Source: Nioella nitratireducens (GTDB lineage Bacteria; Pseudomonadota; Alphaproteobacteria; Rhodobacterales; Rhodobacteraceae). Taken from it: DNA of 64,000 nt. The stretch lies in NCBI RefSeq assembly GCF_001879715.1, contig NZ_MNBW01000013.1, forward strand, positions 1-64,000, read 5' to 3'. Below the pieces are notes generated by a model, which saw only the letters and a list, made by a program, of their open reading frames with translations, was not told where the DNA came from and searched no databases. Positions 24,890 to 33,676 of the stretch are shown here, one piece after another (within the stretch, counting starts at the first letter, position 1; the number at the start of each line of letters is the position of its first letter). Made by a program: the position numbers and the translations under genes.

Positions 24890-25624
24890 ATGCCCCGCGT
24901 CTCTGTCTTTGTCGATGGTGAGAATATCTCGTCGGTCCATGCGCTTGCGATTCTGGACGCGGCGCAGGGTCTTGGAGAGGTGGACTATCTGCGGGTCTAT
25001 GGCGACGCGGGATTGGTTCAAGGGTGGGAAGACGTCCCCGGTTACCGGCTGATCCATTCCGGCCGGGGCAAGAACGCGGCTGACCTGTTGCTGACCGTCG
25101 ATGCGATGGAGCGCGCCTTTTCCGGCCAATGCGACGGCGTCGTGATCGCAAGTTCCGACGGGGATTTCCGGCATCTCGCGGAACGGTTGCGGGAACGCGG
25201 CCTGAGCGTGCTTGGCATGGGGCAGGAGAAAGCCGGGCTGAGGTTCAAGGCGAGTTGCACCCGGTTCAAGGCGTTGCGCCCACCCACCAGCCAGCGTGCG
25301 GCGGTCGCTGTTGCAGACCCGTCGGTTGCAGCTTTGGTCAGCGAGGTACCGCAAACGCCGCCCAAGCCGGCGGGCAAGGTTGGCAAGCTGAACCAAAAGG
25401 TCGTTGCGGCGATCAACGACCATGGGTGCCCGGAGACGGGGATCGACCTTGCGACCCTGAACAGGGTGCTTTTGAAGGAGCATCGGGTCGCTATCGGGAG
25501 CTATCCCGAGAAGACGTGGCGCGGGTATTTGCAGGCGCGCGCGAACCTGTTCGATGTCGATCCGAAAGGTCCGAATGCGAAGGTGCGCCTGCGCAGGGTG
25601 GGCCCGGCTCTGGCGGCCGAGTAG
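24890..25624 (+). CDS. NYN domain protein with probable LOTUS/OST-HTH domain (putative RNA-binding nuclease)
   Basis: 244 residues. The N-terminal ~130 residues are a NYN (PIN-like, LabA/DUF88) nuclease domain: RVSVFVDGENISSVH with the metal-binding DGEN, KNAADLLLTVDAME, and VIASSDGDFRHLAERLRERG. The C-terminal ~70 residues (KLNQKVVAAINDHG, then TWRGYLQARANLFDVD and KVRLRRV) look like an OST-HTH/LOTUS winged helix, a fold that binds RNA or partner proteins. The linker is Pro/Ala rich. Role inferred: cytoplasmic RNA cleavage or processing; target unknown. Start at 24890 with GGAG 6 bases upstream. It sits inside the dcw cluster between murD and ftsW, where it has no known partner, downstream of the tandem dyads. 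Confidence 0.82.
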   Translation: MPRVSVFVDGENISSVHALAILDAAQGLGEVDYLRVYGDAGLVQGWEDVPGYRLIHSGRGKNAADLLLTVDAMERAFSGQCDGVVIASSDGDFRHLAERLRERGLSVLGMGQEKAGLRFKASCTRFKALRPPTSQRAAVAVADPSVAALVSEVPQTPPKPAGKVGKLNQKVVAAINDHGCPETGIDLATLNRVLLKEHRVAIGSYPEKTWRGYLQARANLFDVDPKGPNAKVRLRRVGPALAAE

Positions 25625-25669
25625 TCCGCTGGTCAGTGCGCCATCGACATTCGAGTGCGGCTTTGCGGG

Positions 25670-25689
25670 ATCCCCGCTTTCGCGGGGAT
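25670..25689. repeat. Short palindromic (REP-like) hairpin
   Basis: ATCCCCGC-TTTC-GCGGGGAT between the convergent NYN and EamA genes. It resembles the common 'GCGGGGATGACA'-type dispersed palindromes of proteobacteria and may also act as a bidirectional transcript end. Confidence 0.45.
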
Positions 25690-25729
25690 GACACGGAAGG
25701 CAGGGACGACAGGACAGGTGGCGCGGGGG

Positions 25730-26164
25730 CTATCCGACTGCCACCAGCACCGAGCCAATAGCCACGAGGGCGACACCGCCCCAGCTGACGCCTGACATGC
25801 GCTCGCCCAGAAAGATCGCGGCGATGATGGCGACGAAGACGACCGAGAGCTTGTCGACCGGGGCGACGCGGCCCGCGTCGCCCAGTTGCAGGGCGCGGAA
25901 GTAGCACAGCCAAGATGCCCCGGTGGCCAGACCCGACAGCACAAGAAACAGCGCGGTGCGCGGGGTGATGTCGGTCAGGCCGTGGGTCTTGCCTGTGGCG
26001 AAGACCAATAGCCCGAGTGCGGCCACGACGACGATGGTGCGCAGAAAAGTGGCGAGGTCCGAGTCGATCCCCTCGACACCGATTTTGGCGAATATCGCGG
26101 TAAGGGCGGCGAAGATGGCAGCGAGCAGTGCCCAGATCTGCCAGCTTGTCGTCAAGTGTGCCAT
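25730..26164 (-). CDS. EamA/DMT family small membrane transporter
   Basis: 144 residues with four to five hydrophobic helices forming one EamA unit (WALLAAIFAALTAIFAKIGVEGIDSDLATFLRT, given in outline, then SGLATGASWLCYFRALQLG and VAPVDKLSVVFVAIIAAIFLGE). One-domain EamA proteins of this length resemble half-size DMT transporters that work as dimers. Substrate unknown. The start at 26164 is supported by AAGGGAAAAG upstream; the frame continues upstream without sense. It is the only minus-strand gene inside the dcw cluster and converges on the NYN gene, so the pair interrupts an otherwise co-directional array. Confidence 0.85.
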   Translation of the reverse strand: MAHLTTSWQIWALLAAIFAALTAIFAKIGVEGIDSDLATFLRTIVVVAALGLLVFATGKTHGLTDITPRTALFLVLSGLATGASWLCYFRALQLGDAGRVAPVDKLSVVFVAIIAAIFLGERMSGVSWGGVALVAIGSVLVAVG

Positions 26165-26477
26165 TGGCTTTTCCCTTGCTGCTGTGATGTGATGCGCGAA
26201 GCCTTGCACAGCGGGCGGTCTGACCCAAGCGGCAATCCGCGCAATCCCTGCGCAAGGGCCCGGCCCCGGCGTGGGCAATGGCTGATGCGGGCCGGTTATC
26301 AGAGGCGCCGCGCCGGGCCCTGTGCGGGGGCCTTGCAAGCACCGCGATGCCTTGGGCCACGCAGGGGCTGACCCGTGGGGGCCGTGAGAATCCCTAGCCC
26401 CAAGCGCCGTTTCGCGCTAGACTCGCCCACAGACCCGGAAAAACCGGGCGGGCAGAGGCAAAAATCAGGCGGTTCCC
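26165..26477. other. Divergent spacer between the EamA gene and ftsW
   Basis: 313 bases that must carry the promoters of both genes. Only small GC hairpins are visible (for example CCCGG-AAAAA-CCGGG near 26434). No convincing operator or RNA gene was recognised. Confidence 0.4.
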
Positions 26478-27644
26478 ATGACGGAAATGGCGCATGGCAC
26501 GGTACTCGTGCAGTCGGGCGAGGCGATTCTGCCCCGCTGGTGGCGGACGGTTGACCGGGGGACGCTGGCCGCGATTCTGGCCCTCTTCCTGATCGGGTTG
26601 CTACTGGGCTTCGCGGCCTCGCCGCCGCTGGCCGAACGCAACGGGCACGATCCCTTTTACTACGTTACGCGACAGGCGGTCTTTGGCAGCGTGGCGATGG
26701 TGGCGATGGTCCTGACCTCGATGCTGAGCCCGACGCAGGTGCGCCGACTTGGCGTGCTGGGGTTCTTCGGGGCCTTTGCTGCACTGGCGCTGCTGCCGGT
26801 TTTCGGCACCGATTTCGGGCAGGGCGCGTCGCGGTGGTTTTCGCTCGGCTTCGCCTCGGTGCAGCCGTCGGAGTTTCTGAAGCCTGTCTTCGTGATCTTC
26901 ACCGCGTGGCTGGTGTCGGCCAGCCAGCAGATCAACGGCCCGCCGGGCAAGACGCTGTCGCTGGTGGTGACCATGATCATCATGGGGTTTCTGGTGATGC
27001 AGCCCGATTACGGGCAGGCGGCGCTGGTGCTGTTTGCGTGGGCGGTGATCTATTTCGTGGCGGGCGCGCCGATCTGGATTCTGGGGCTGGTGGCGGCCAT
27101 GGTTTCGGGCGGCGGCATCCTGGCCTATTCCAGTTCCGAACATGTGGCGCGGCGGATCGACGGGTTCCTGTCGGCCGAGGTCGACCCCAACACGCAGCTG
27201 GCTTATGCGGCGAACGCGATCCGCGAGGGCGGGATTTTCGGCACCGGGCTTGGAGAGGGGTCGGTCAAGTGGACGCTGCCCGACGCGCATACCGATTTCA
27301 TCATCGCGGTGGCGGCCGAGGAATACGGGGTTATCCTGGTCCTGCTGATCATCGCGCTGTTCAGCACCGTGGTGCTGCGCGGGCTGTTCCGGCTGATGAA
27401 GGAACGCGATCCGTTCACGCGGCTGGCGGGGACCGGTCTGGTCTCGCTGTTCGCGTTGCAGGCGATCATCAACATGGGCGTGGCCGTGCGGTTGTTGCCC
27501 GCGAAAGGGATGACGTTGCCCTTCGTGTCCTATGGCGGCTCGTCGCTGATTGCGACGGGGGTTGCAGTCGGGATGCTTCTGGCGTTTACGCGGTCGCGCC
27601 CGCAGGGCGAGATCGGCGACATCCTTCTTCATCGACACAGGTAA
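26478..27644 (+). CDS. ftsW: Septal peptidoglycan polymerase FtsW (SEDS family)
   Basis: 388 residues with ten membrane helices, the SEDS glycosyltransferase that polymerises lipid II together with FtsI. Features: [66 protein letters not shown] (in outline; the catalytic Asp lies in DAHTDF), and the C-terminal [18 protein letters not shown]. The N-terminus is a short cytoplasmic tail. It begins a new promoter segment after the NYN/EamA insertion and runs 4 bases from murG. Confidence 0.97.
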   Translation: MTEMAHGTVLVQSGEAILPRWWRTVDRGTLAAILALFLIGLLLGFAASPPLAERNGHDPFYYVTRQAVFGSVAMVAMVLTSMLSPTQVRRLGVLGFFGAFAALALLPVFGTDFGQGASRWFSLGFASVQPSEFLKPVFVIFTAWLVSASQQINGPPGKTLSLVVTMIIMGFLVMQPDYGQAALVLFAWAVIYFVAGAPIWILGLVAAMVSGGGILAYSSSEHVARRIDGFLSAEVDPNTQLAYAANAIREGGIFGTGLGEGSVKWTLPDAHTDFIIAVAAEEYGVILVLLIIALFSTVVLRGLFRLMKERDPFTRLAGTGLVSLFALQAIINMGVAVRLLPAKGMTLPFVSYGGSSLIATGVAVGMLLAFTRSRPQGEIGDILLHRHR

Positions 27645-27648
27645 ACGC

Positions 27649-28749
27649 ATGGCGAAAGCCCCTCTCTTGATTATCGCGGCTGGCGGCACGGGTGGACATA
27701 TGTTCCCGGCGCAGGCGCTGGCCGAGGCCATGATCCGCAAAGGCTGGCGGGTGCGCCTGTCGACGGATGCCCGCGGTGCGCGCTATGCGGGCGGTTTTCC
27801 GCATGTGGTCGAGATCCGGCAGGTTGCGTCGGCCACGTTTGCGCGTGGCGGGGTGCTGGCCAAGCTGGCCGCGCCGTTCCGCATTCTGGGCGGCATCGCG
27901 GCGGCCACTTGGGCGATGCTGCGCGACAAGCCCGACGTGGTCGTGGGCTTTGGCGGCTATCCCAGCATTCCGGCACTGGCGGCGGCGTGGATCACGCGGG
28001 TGCCGCGGATGATCCATGAGCAGAACGGGGTTCTGGGCCGGGTTAACAAGCTTTTTGCCAAGAAGGTCGACATCGTGGCCTGCGGCACCTGGCCGACCGC
28101 GCTGCCCGAGGGCGTGGCGCATGAGCATACCGGCAACCCGGTGCGCGGTGCGGTTCTGGATCGTGCGGGCGCGGCCTATATTCCGCCGGGCGACTACCCC
28201 ATGAGCCTGCTGGTGATCGGCGGCAGCCAGGGCGCGCGCATCCTGTCGGATGTGGTGCCCGAGGCCGTGGGCCGCTTGCCCGAGCATCTGCGCCAACATT
28301 TGCGCGTGGCGCAGCAGGCGCGGCCCGAGGATCAGGACCGGGTGATCGCGGCCTATTACCAGATCGGGGTGAACAGCGAGGTCGAGCCATTTTTCCGCGA
28401 CATTCCCCGGCGGCTGTCCGAGGCGCAACTGGTGATCAGCCGCTCGGGCGCGTCGTCGGTGGCCGATGTGTCGGTGATCGGGCGACCGTCGATCCTGATC
28501 CCCTATGCCGCCGCGACCGCCGACCACCAGACCGCCAATGCGCGCGGGCTGGTCGAGGTGGGGGGGGCGATCCGCATTCCCGAAAGCAAGTTCACGGCGC
28601 AGGCCTTGGCCGAGGCAATCGAGACCGTGCTGAGCCAGCCCGAGGCCGCCCTCCAGATGGCGCAGGCTGCGCTGTCGGTGGGGATGCCTGACGCGACCGG
28701 GCGGCTTGTTGCGCTGGTCGAAGGGCTGGCCGAGGGGGGCCGTAAATGA
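27649..28749 (+). CDS. murG: UDP-GlcNAc:lipid I N-acetylglucosaminyltransferase MurG
   Basis: 366 residues, a GT-B fold peripheral membrane enzyme making lipid II. N-terminal [21 protein letters not shown] (GGTGGH loop for lipid I/phosphate), [31 protein letters not shown], and the UDP-GlcNAc motif region [24 protein letters not shown], and [17 protein letters not shown] 27649 has AGG 7 bases upstream; the preceding frame inside ftsW is spurious. Its stop overlaps a 52-codon reading frame (next entry). Confidence 0.97.
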   Translation: MAKAPLLIIAAGGTGGHMFPAQALAEAMIRKGWRVRLSTDARGARYAGGFPHVVEIRQVASATFARGGVLAKLAAPFRILGGIAAATWAMLRDKPDVVVGFGGYPSIPALAAAWITRVPRMIHEQNGVLGRVNKLFAKKVDIVACGTWPTALPEGVAHEHTGNPVRGAVLDRAGAAYIPPGDYPMSLLVIGGSQGARILSDVVPEAVGRLPEHLRQHLRVAQQARPEDQDRVIAAYYQIGVNSEVEPFFRDIPRRLSEAQLVISRSGASSVADVSVIGRPSILIPYAAATADHQTANARGLVEVGGAIRIPESKFTAQALAEAIETVLSQPEAALQMAQAALSVGMPDATGRLVALVEGLAEGGRK

Positions 28750-28904
28750 GCGCGCGGATCGGCCCCGACCTGAGCCGGGCCCTTGGCCCGGCCAGCGCCC
28801 GACCCGCCCCCCACGGGGCGAGCGCGTCACGCCCACCCCGGCAGGCCGGGCGCTGCCAGCTGGCACCCTGTCTCCGGGCTGAACTTACAAAGGACACCGC
28901 ATGA
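28746..28904 (+). CDS. Possible 52-residue ORF bridging murG and murC (doubtful)
   Basis: The start ATG overlaps the murG stop (ATGA) and its TGA overlaps the murC start (ATGA), so the frame fills the whole murG-murC gap exactly. The product ([20 protein letters not shown]...) is rich in Arg, Ala and Pro, has no recognisable domain and no ribosome site of its own. It may be a translational bridge coupling murC to murG, or chance in GC-rich DNA. Confidence 0.25.
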   Translation: MSARIGPDLSRALGPASARPAPHGASASRPPRQAGRCQLAPCLRAELTKDTA

Positions 28905-30301
28905 ACGCCGCCGTTACCAAGCTACCGACCCAACTTGGGGCCATCCATTTCATCGGCATCGGCGGCATCGGGATGTCGGGGATCGCCGAGGTTCTGCTGA
29001 ACCATGGCTACACGGTGCAGGGATCTGACCTGAAGCCGTCGAAGATCACCGAGCGGCTGGATTCGTTGGGTGCGCGGATCTTTATCGGGCAAGCCGCCGA
29101 GAACCTTGAAGAGGCCGAGGTGGTGGTGATTTCATCCGCGATCAAACCCGGCAACCCCGAGCTTGACGCGGCGCGCGCCAAAGGCCTGCCGGTGGTGCGC
29201 CGGGCCGAGATGCTGGCGGAACTGATGCGCCTGCGGTCCAACATCGCCGTGGCGGGAACCCATGGCAAGACGACCACCACGACGATGGTGGCGACGCTGC
29301 TGGATGCGGGCGGGGTCGATCCGACCGTGATCAATGGCGGCATCATCCACGCCTATGGTTCGAACGCGCGGGTGGGGCAGGGGGAATGGATGGTGGTCGA
29401 GGCCGACGAGAGCGATGGCAGCTTCAATCGCCTTCCCGCGACCATCGCCATCATCACCAATATCGACCCCGAACATATGGAGCACTGGGGGAATTTCGAC
29501 CAGTTGCGGCAGGGCTTTCTCGATTTCGCGTCGAACATTCCCTTTTATGGTCTGGCCGTGTGCTGCACCGATCACCCCGAGGTGCAAAGCCTTGTGGGCA
29601 AGATCACCGACCGCCGCGTGGTGACATATGGCTTTAACGCGCAGGCCGATGTGCGGGCGGTGAACCTGACCTACAAGGCGGGCGTGGCGCATTTCGACAT
29701 CCGTCTTGGCACGGACGAGCCGGTGATCGAGGGCTGCACCCTGCCGATGCCGGGCGATCACAACGTGTCGAACGCGCTGGCGGCGGTTGCCGTGGCGCGG
29801 CACCTTGGCATGAAGGCCGCCGAGATTCGCGACGCGCTGGCCAATTTCAAGGGCGTGAACCGTCGCTTTACCAAGGTGGGCGAGGTGAACGGCATCACCA
29901 TCATCGACGACTACGGCCACCATCCGGTGGAGATCACCGCCGTGCTGAAGGCCGCGCGGCAAGCCACGGAAGGCCGGGTTATCGCCGTGCATCAGCCGCA
30001 TCGCTACAGCCGCCTGCATTCGCTGTTCGATGATTTCTGCACCTGTTTCAACGAGGCCGACGTGGTTGCCATCGCCGAGGTCTTTGCGGCAGGCGAAGAG
30101 CCGGTCGAGGGCGCGACGCGCGACGATCTGGTGGCTGGTCTGGTCGCCCACGGTCACCGTCACGCCCGCGCCATATTGAACGAGGATGATCTGGAACGAC
30201 TGGTCCGCGAACAGGCGCGACCGGGCGACATGGTGGTCTGCCTCGGCGCTGGCACGATTTCAGCGTGGGCGCATGGGCTGCCTGCGCGGCTGGAGGGTTA
30301 G
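28901..30301 (+). CDS. murC: UDP-N-acetylmuramate:L-alanine ligase MurC
   Basis: 466 residues; attaches the first L-alanine of the stem peptide. N-terminal [17 protein letters not shown] (UDP-binding), P-loop [14 protein letters not shown] (about 117-130), [42 protein letters not shown], and [15 protein letters not shown] 28901 has AAAGGA 6 bases upstream. The enzyme class, order and length are all standard. Confidence 0.98.
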   Translation: MNAAVTKLPTQLGAIHFIGIGGIGMSGIAEVLLNHGYTVQGSDLKPSKITERLDSLGARIFIGQAAENLEEAEVVVISSAIKPGNPELDAARAKGLPVVRRAEMLAELMRLRSNIAVAGTHGKTTTTTMVATLLDAGGVDPTVINGGIIHAYGSNARVGQGEWMVVEADESDGSFNRLPATIAIITNIDPEHMEHWGNFDQLRQGFLDFASNIPFYGLAVCCTDHPEVQSLVGKITDRRVVTYGFNAQADVRAVNLTYKAGVAHFDIRLGTDEPVIEGCTLPMPGDHNVSNALAAVAVARHLGMKAAEIRDALANFKGVNRRFTKVGEVNGITIIDDYGHHPVEITAVLKAARQATEGRVIAVHQPHRYSRLHSLFDDFCTCFNEADVVAIAEVFAAGEEPVEGATRDDLVAGLVAHGHRHARAILNEDDLERLVREQARPGDMVVCLGAGTISAWAHGLPARLEG

Positions 30302-30305
30302 GGCG

Positions 30306-30638
30306 ATGGCACAAGGGCTTGGAGGGTGTTTCAGACCGGGGCCTTTGTGCGCGATACGCCCGGTGTTCCGCATCCGACGCAAGATAGCCGCCCTGCACTT
30401 TGTGCCGCCATGCGCCCTGCACGAACCTGAGACCGCAGGCCGTCGCGCATCGCCGGGCCGTCGCCCGGCACGGCGATTTGGCCGCGCTTGGCGCGCCGCC
30501 CTGAGCATTTTCGGACAGGTCAGACGCAACGGGCTGCTGCACCAAGGTCGGATCGCGGCACCGCGGCCCGCCGATGCGTGGGCCCCATGCGTTGGGGGGG
30601 GAACTCATGGATACCCGGGGACAGAGGCCATGGCATGA
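30306..30638 (+). CDS. Possible 110-residue ORF between murC and the DUF2484 genes (doubtful)
   Basis: It starts 4 bases after the murC stop, with GAGGGTTAGGG upstream, and its TGA overlaps the next start codon (ATGA at 30635). The product (MAQGLGGCFRPGPLCAIRP...) is Arg/Pro/Ala-rich and matches no family I know. The spacing argues for translation; the composition argues for chance. A gap of this size would otherwise hold no gene. Confidence 0.25.
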   Translation: MAQGLGGCFRPGPLCAIRPVFRIRRKIAALHFVPPCALHEPETAGRRASPGRRPARRFGRAWRAALSIFGQVRRNGLLHQGRIAAPRPADAWAPCVGGGTHGYPGTEAMA

Positions 30639-30889
30639 CCTTGTCCCTTACCCTCGCCTGCGTCTGGGTCGTCGTTGCCACCATCGTGGCCTTTCTGCCG
30701 ATGCGCTACCAATATGCGCCGGGGCTGGCGCTGTTGATCGCGGCGGTGCCGCTGCTGGTCTTTATCGGCGTGCAGCATGGCGGCTGGATCGTGGTGCTGG
30801 CGCTCTTGGCCATCGTGTCGATGTTCCGCCGTCCGCTCTGGGCGCTGGCGCGTCATCTCACCCGGCGCACCGGAAAAGGAGACCCGTGA
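30635..30889 (+). CDS. DUF2484 family small membrane protein (first copy)
   Basis: 84 residues with two to three hydrophobic helices (MTLSLTLACVWVVVATIVAFLPMRYQYAPG, in outline, then LLVFIGVQHGGWIVVLALLAIVSMFRRPL). It matches the DUF2484 pattern known from Rhodobacterales dcw clusters, where it sits next to murC/murB. The function is unknown; the location suggests a link to envelope growth. Start at 30635 with GAGG 7 bases upstream. It overlaps the second copy by one base. Confidence 0.75.
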   Translation: MTLSLTLACVWVVVATIVAFLPMRYQYAPGLALLIAAVPLLVFIGVQHGGWIVVLALLAIVSMFRRPLWALARHLTRRTGKGDP

Positions 30890-31137
30890 TGCCCCTGTCC
30901 CTGACCCTTGCCAGCCTGTGGGGGCTGACCGCCTGTCTTCTCGGGCTTGCCCCCAGCCGCTATCACTGGCCCGCGGCCTTTGCCCTGATTGCGGCGGGCA
31001 TCCCGTTACTGGGCTTCGTCACAATGCAGGTGGGGCCGTGGTGGGGGCTTGCGTTACTGGGCGCGGGCGTGTCTGTGCTGCGCTGGCCAGTCTACTACGC
31101 GGGGCGCTGGCTGCGGCAGAGGATTTTGCGGGGGTAA
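30889..31137 (+). CDS. DUF2484 family small membrane protein (second copy)
   Basis: 82 residues, closely similar in layout to the preceding protein (MPLSLTLASLWGLTACLLGLAPSRYHWPAA in outline; then GFVTMQVGPWWGLALLGAGVSVLRWPVYY). The two share the opening SLTLA-xW and the R/S-Y-xx-P/A segment, so they are tandem paralogues. The TGATG overlap with the first copy, and AAGGAG before the ATG, suggest coupled synthesis and perhaps a hetero-oligomer. Function unknown. Confidence 0.78.
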   Translation: MPLSLTLASLWGLTACLLGLAPSRYHWPAAFALIAAGIPLLGFVTMQVGPWWGLALLGAGVSVLRWPVYYAGRWLRQRILRG

Positions 31138-31140
31138 CGA

Positions 31141-31452
31141 ATGGATCCGGATGCGTTGACGATCATGCTTGGCGCGGGCGCGCTGGGCATTGCCATCGGA
31201 TGGGGCTTTGGGCGCTTTGCCGGGGGCGGTTGGCTGCTGGTGGCCTGCTTGGTGGTGGCGGCGGTTGCGGCGGGGTTGATGAGCAACACCGTTCTGGCCG
31301 CGCTTGGCGTGTCCGGCGACCGGTGGGCCTATCTCGGCTATGCGGCGGTGGCGTTTGTGGGGCTTTTGCCGGGGCTGGCCGGAATGGTTCTGGGCGGTGG
31401 CTTTGGCCTGTGGTTCGCCAGCCGTGCCGCCCGGCGCACAGGGGAGGTCTGA
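31141..31452 (+). CDS. Small glycine-rich membrane protein in the murC-murB interval
   Basis: 103 residues, three hydrophobic segments with many glycines (LGAGALGIAIGWGFGRFAGGG; LLPGLAGMVLGGGFGLWF). No family recognised. It starts 4 bases after the DUF2484 pair with a GGGGGTAA site, and is followed after 1 base by a similar small membrane protein. The shared GWxxGRF pattern with that neighbour suggests the two are related. Confidence 0.7.
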   Translation: MDPDALTIMLGAGALGIAIGWGFGRFAGGGWLLVACLVVAAVAAGLMSNTVLAALGVSGDRWAYLGYAAVAFVGLLPGLAGMVLGGGFGLWFASRAARRTGEV

Positions 31453-31453
31453 A

Positions 31454-31753
31454 ATGGGGATCGGACTCTGGGCGTTTGCGGGCGGCTGCGCGTTGTTCGG
31501 TCTGCTGGTCGGCTGGGCCATCGGGCGGTTCCTGTCGCGCACCCTGCTGCGGGCGGTCTGGCTGGGGTTGGCGATTACGTTGGTCTGGGGCCTGTTTCCG
31601 GCGGTCCAGAATTGGCTGGGCGTCGAGCATGACGGGTTCGATGGCGTGGCGCGGGTGGCGATGGCGGTGCTGTTCATCGGGCCGACATTCCTGGCCTCGC
31701 TGCTTGGCGGCTGGCTCGGATTGCGGCAAAAGATGCGCAAATTGGCGGAGTAG
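31454..31753 (+). CDS. Small membrane protein in the murC-murB interval
   Basis: 99 residues with two or three helices (CALFGLLVGWAIGRFLSRTLLRAVWLGLAITLV in outline; then AVLFIGPTFLASLLGGWLGLRQKMRKLAE). No family recognised. GGGGAGG lies 6 bases before the ATG. Its stop is 3 bases before murB. It shares the GWxIGRF motif with the upstream gene. Function unknown; co-transcription with wall genes is the only clue. Confidence 0.72.
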   Translation: MGIGLWAFAGGCALFGLLVGWAIGRFLSRTLLRAVWLGLAITLVWGLFPAVQNWLGVEHDGFDGVARVAMAVLFIGPTFLASLLGGWLGLRQKMRKLAE

Positions 31754-31756
31754 ACG

Positions 31757-32695
31757 ATGACGCTGACGCTTCCCGAGGTGCGCGGCACCCTGACCCAAGG
31801 CAAACCGCTGTCCGAACTGACCTGGCTGCGCGTCGGTGGTCCGGCGGATGCGGTGTTTCAACCGGCGGATCGGGATGATCTGGTGGCATTCCTGCGGGCG
31901 CTCGACCCGTCCGTCGCGGTGTTCCCCATTGGCGTTGGGTCGAACCTGATCGTGCGTGACGGCGGTTTGCGCGCCGTTGTGGTGCGCCTTGGCCGGGGCT
32001 TCAACGCGATTGAACCGGGCGACGGAACGGTGACGGCGGGGGCGGCGGCGCTGGATGCACATGTGGCGCGCAAGGCGGCGGCGGCGGGGCTGGACCTGAC
32101 CTTTCTGCGCACCATCCCGGGCAGCATCGGCGGGGCGCTGCGGATGAACGCGGGATGCTATGGCAGCTATGTGGCCGACCATTTCCACAACGCCGAAGCG
32201 GTGCTGCGCGATGGCACGGTGGTGATGCTCGGGGCCGACGACATTCATTTCGAATACCGCCAGACCGATCTGCCGCCGGATGCCATCGTGACGCGGGTGA
32301 CGTTCCGGGCCGAGCCGGGCGACCCGGAAGAGCTGGAGGCGCGGATGGCCGACCAACTGGCCAAGCGCGATGCCACCCAGCCCACCAAAGAACGCAGCGC
32401 TGGCAGCACCTTTCGCAACCCGGCCGGGTTTTCCAGCACGGGCCGGGCCAACGATGTGCATGACCTGAAGGCATGGAAGCTGATCGACGAGGCCGGGATG
32501 CGCGGTGCGCGGCGCGGTGGCGCGCAGATGTCGGAAAAACATAGCAATTTCCTGCTGAATGCCGGGGGGGCGACGGCGCAAGACCTCGAACAGCTTGGCG
32601 AGGAGGTCCGAAAAAGGGTTTTCCAAAACAGCGGAATAGAGCTAGTATGGGAAATCATGCGCGTCGGTGAACCGGCGGGTGACAAGCCGGAGTAA
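31757..32695 (+). CDS. murB: UDP-N-acetylenolpyruvoylglucosamine reductase MurB
   Basis: 312 residues; FAD enzyme that reduces enolpyruvyl-UDP-GlcNAc to UDP-MurNAc with NADPH. Motifs: [42 protein letters not shown] (FAD pyrophosphate binding), [31 protein letters not shown] (catalytic Ser), and [19 protein letters not shown] near the end. It is a type with the short loop typical of alphaproteobacteria. GGAG lies 6 bases before the ATG. Confidence 0.97.
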   Translation: MTLTLPEVRGTLTQGKPLSELTWLRVGGPADAVFQPADRDDLVAFLRALDPSVAVFPIGVGSNLIVRDGGLRAVVVRLGRGFNAIEPGDGTVTAGAAALDAHVARKAAAAGLDLTFLRTIPGSIGGALRMNAGCYGSYVADHFHNAEAVLRDGTVVMLGADDIHFEYRQTDLPPDAIVTRVTFRAEPGDPEELEARMADQLAKRDATQPTKERSAGSTFRNPAGFSSTGRANDVHDLKAWKLIDEAGMRGARRGGAQMSEKHSNFLLNAGGATAQDLEQLGEEVRKRVFQNSGIELVWEIMRVGEPAGDKPE

Positions 32696-32752
32696 CCGGC
32701 AAAAACGATAAGCCAGACGGGCGGAAAGCTCGCGGCAGGAATTGAGGCACAG

Positions 32753-33676
32753 GTGGCGGTGAGTTCGGGCAGAACATCCCCCACAGTTGCGGTTTTGATG
32801 GGCGGCCTTTCCTCGGAACGGGAAGTCAGCCTGTCGACGGGGCGTGAATGCGCAACCGCGCTGCGGGACGAAGGATTCCGGGTGATCGAGGTCGATGCGG
32901 GCCGCGATCTCGCCGAGCGTATTGTGCAGATCAATCCAGACATTGCTTTCAACGCGCTGCACGGTCGGTGGGGCGAAGATGGCTGCGTGCAGGGCATCCT
33001 TGAGTGGTTGAAAGTCCCCTATACGCATTCCGGCGTGCTGGCCTCGGCGTTGGCGATGGACAAGCAACGGTCGAAGGACGTGTTTCGCGCGGCGGGCATT
33101 CCCGTGGTCGAGAGCCTGATCCGCTGCAAACCCGAGATCATGGCAGGCCACGTGATGGAGCCGCCCTATGTGGTGAAGCCCAACAACGAAGGCTCTTCGG
33201 TCGGGGTCTATATCGTGCAAGAGGCCGCGAACGGCCCGCCACACCTGTCCGAAGACATGCCCGAGCACCTGATGGTCGAGACCTACGCGCCGGGGCGCGA
33301 GCTGACGACGACGGTGATGGGCGACCGGGCGTTGACGGTGACCGATATCATCACCGATGGCTGGTACGACTACCACGCAAAGTATTCCGTCGGCGGGTCG
33401 CGCCACGAGGTGCCCGCCGATGTGCCGAAAGAGATTTTCGACGCCTGCATGGACCTGTCGGTCGTCGCGCATCAGGCGCTTGGGTGTCGCGGGGTGAGCC
33501 GGGCTGATTTCCGGTGGGACGAGGCGAGGGGCCTCGATGGCCTGATCATGCTGGAGGTCAACACCCAGCCCGGCATGACGCCGACCTCGCTCAGCCCTGA
33601 ACAGGGGCAGATATGCGGCATCGGCTTCGGCCAGATGTGCCGCTGGATGGTGGAGGACGCGTCATGCGACCGCTGA
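32753..33676 (+). CDS. ddl: D-alanine:D-alanine ligase
   Basis: 307 residues, ATP-grasp enzyme making the D-Ala-D-Ala dipeptide for MurF. Motifs: VAVLMGGLSSEREVSLSTG, NALHGRWGEDGCVQGILEWLKVPYTHSG, MDKQRSKDVFRAAGIP, VVKPNNEGSSVGVYIV (ATP loop), EVNTQPGMTPTSLSPEQ near the C-terminus. The GTG start at 32753 follows GAGGCACAG; a second GTG two codons later is possible. Its last 13 bases overlap ftsQ, whose ribosome site lies inside ddl. Confidence 0.96.
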   Translation: MAVSSGRTSPTVAVLMGGLSSEREVSLSTGRECATALRDEGFRVIEVDAGRDLAERIVQINPDIAFNALHGRWGEDGCVQGILEWLKVPYTHSGVLASALAMDKQRSKDVFRAAGIPVVESLIRCKPEIMAGHVMEPPYVVKPNNEGSSVGVYIVQEAANGPPHLSEDMPEHLMVETYAPGRELTTTVMGDRALTVTDIITDGWYDYHAKYSVGGSRHEVPADVPKEIFDACMDLSVVAHQALGCRGVSRADFRWDEARGLDGLIMLEVNTQPGMTPTSLSPEQGQICGIGFGQMCRWMVEDASCDR

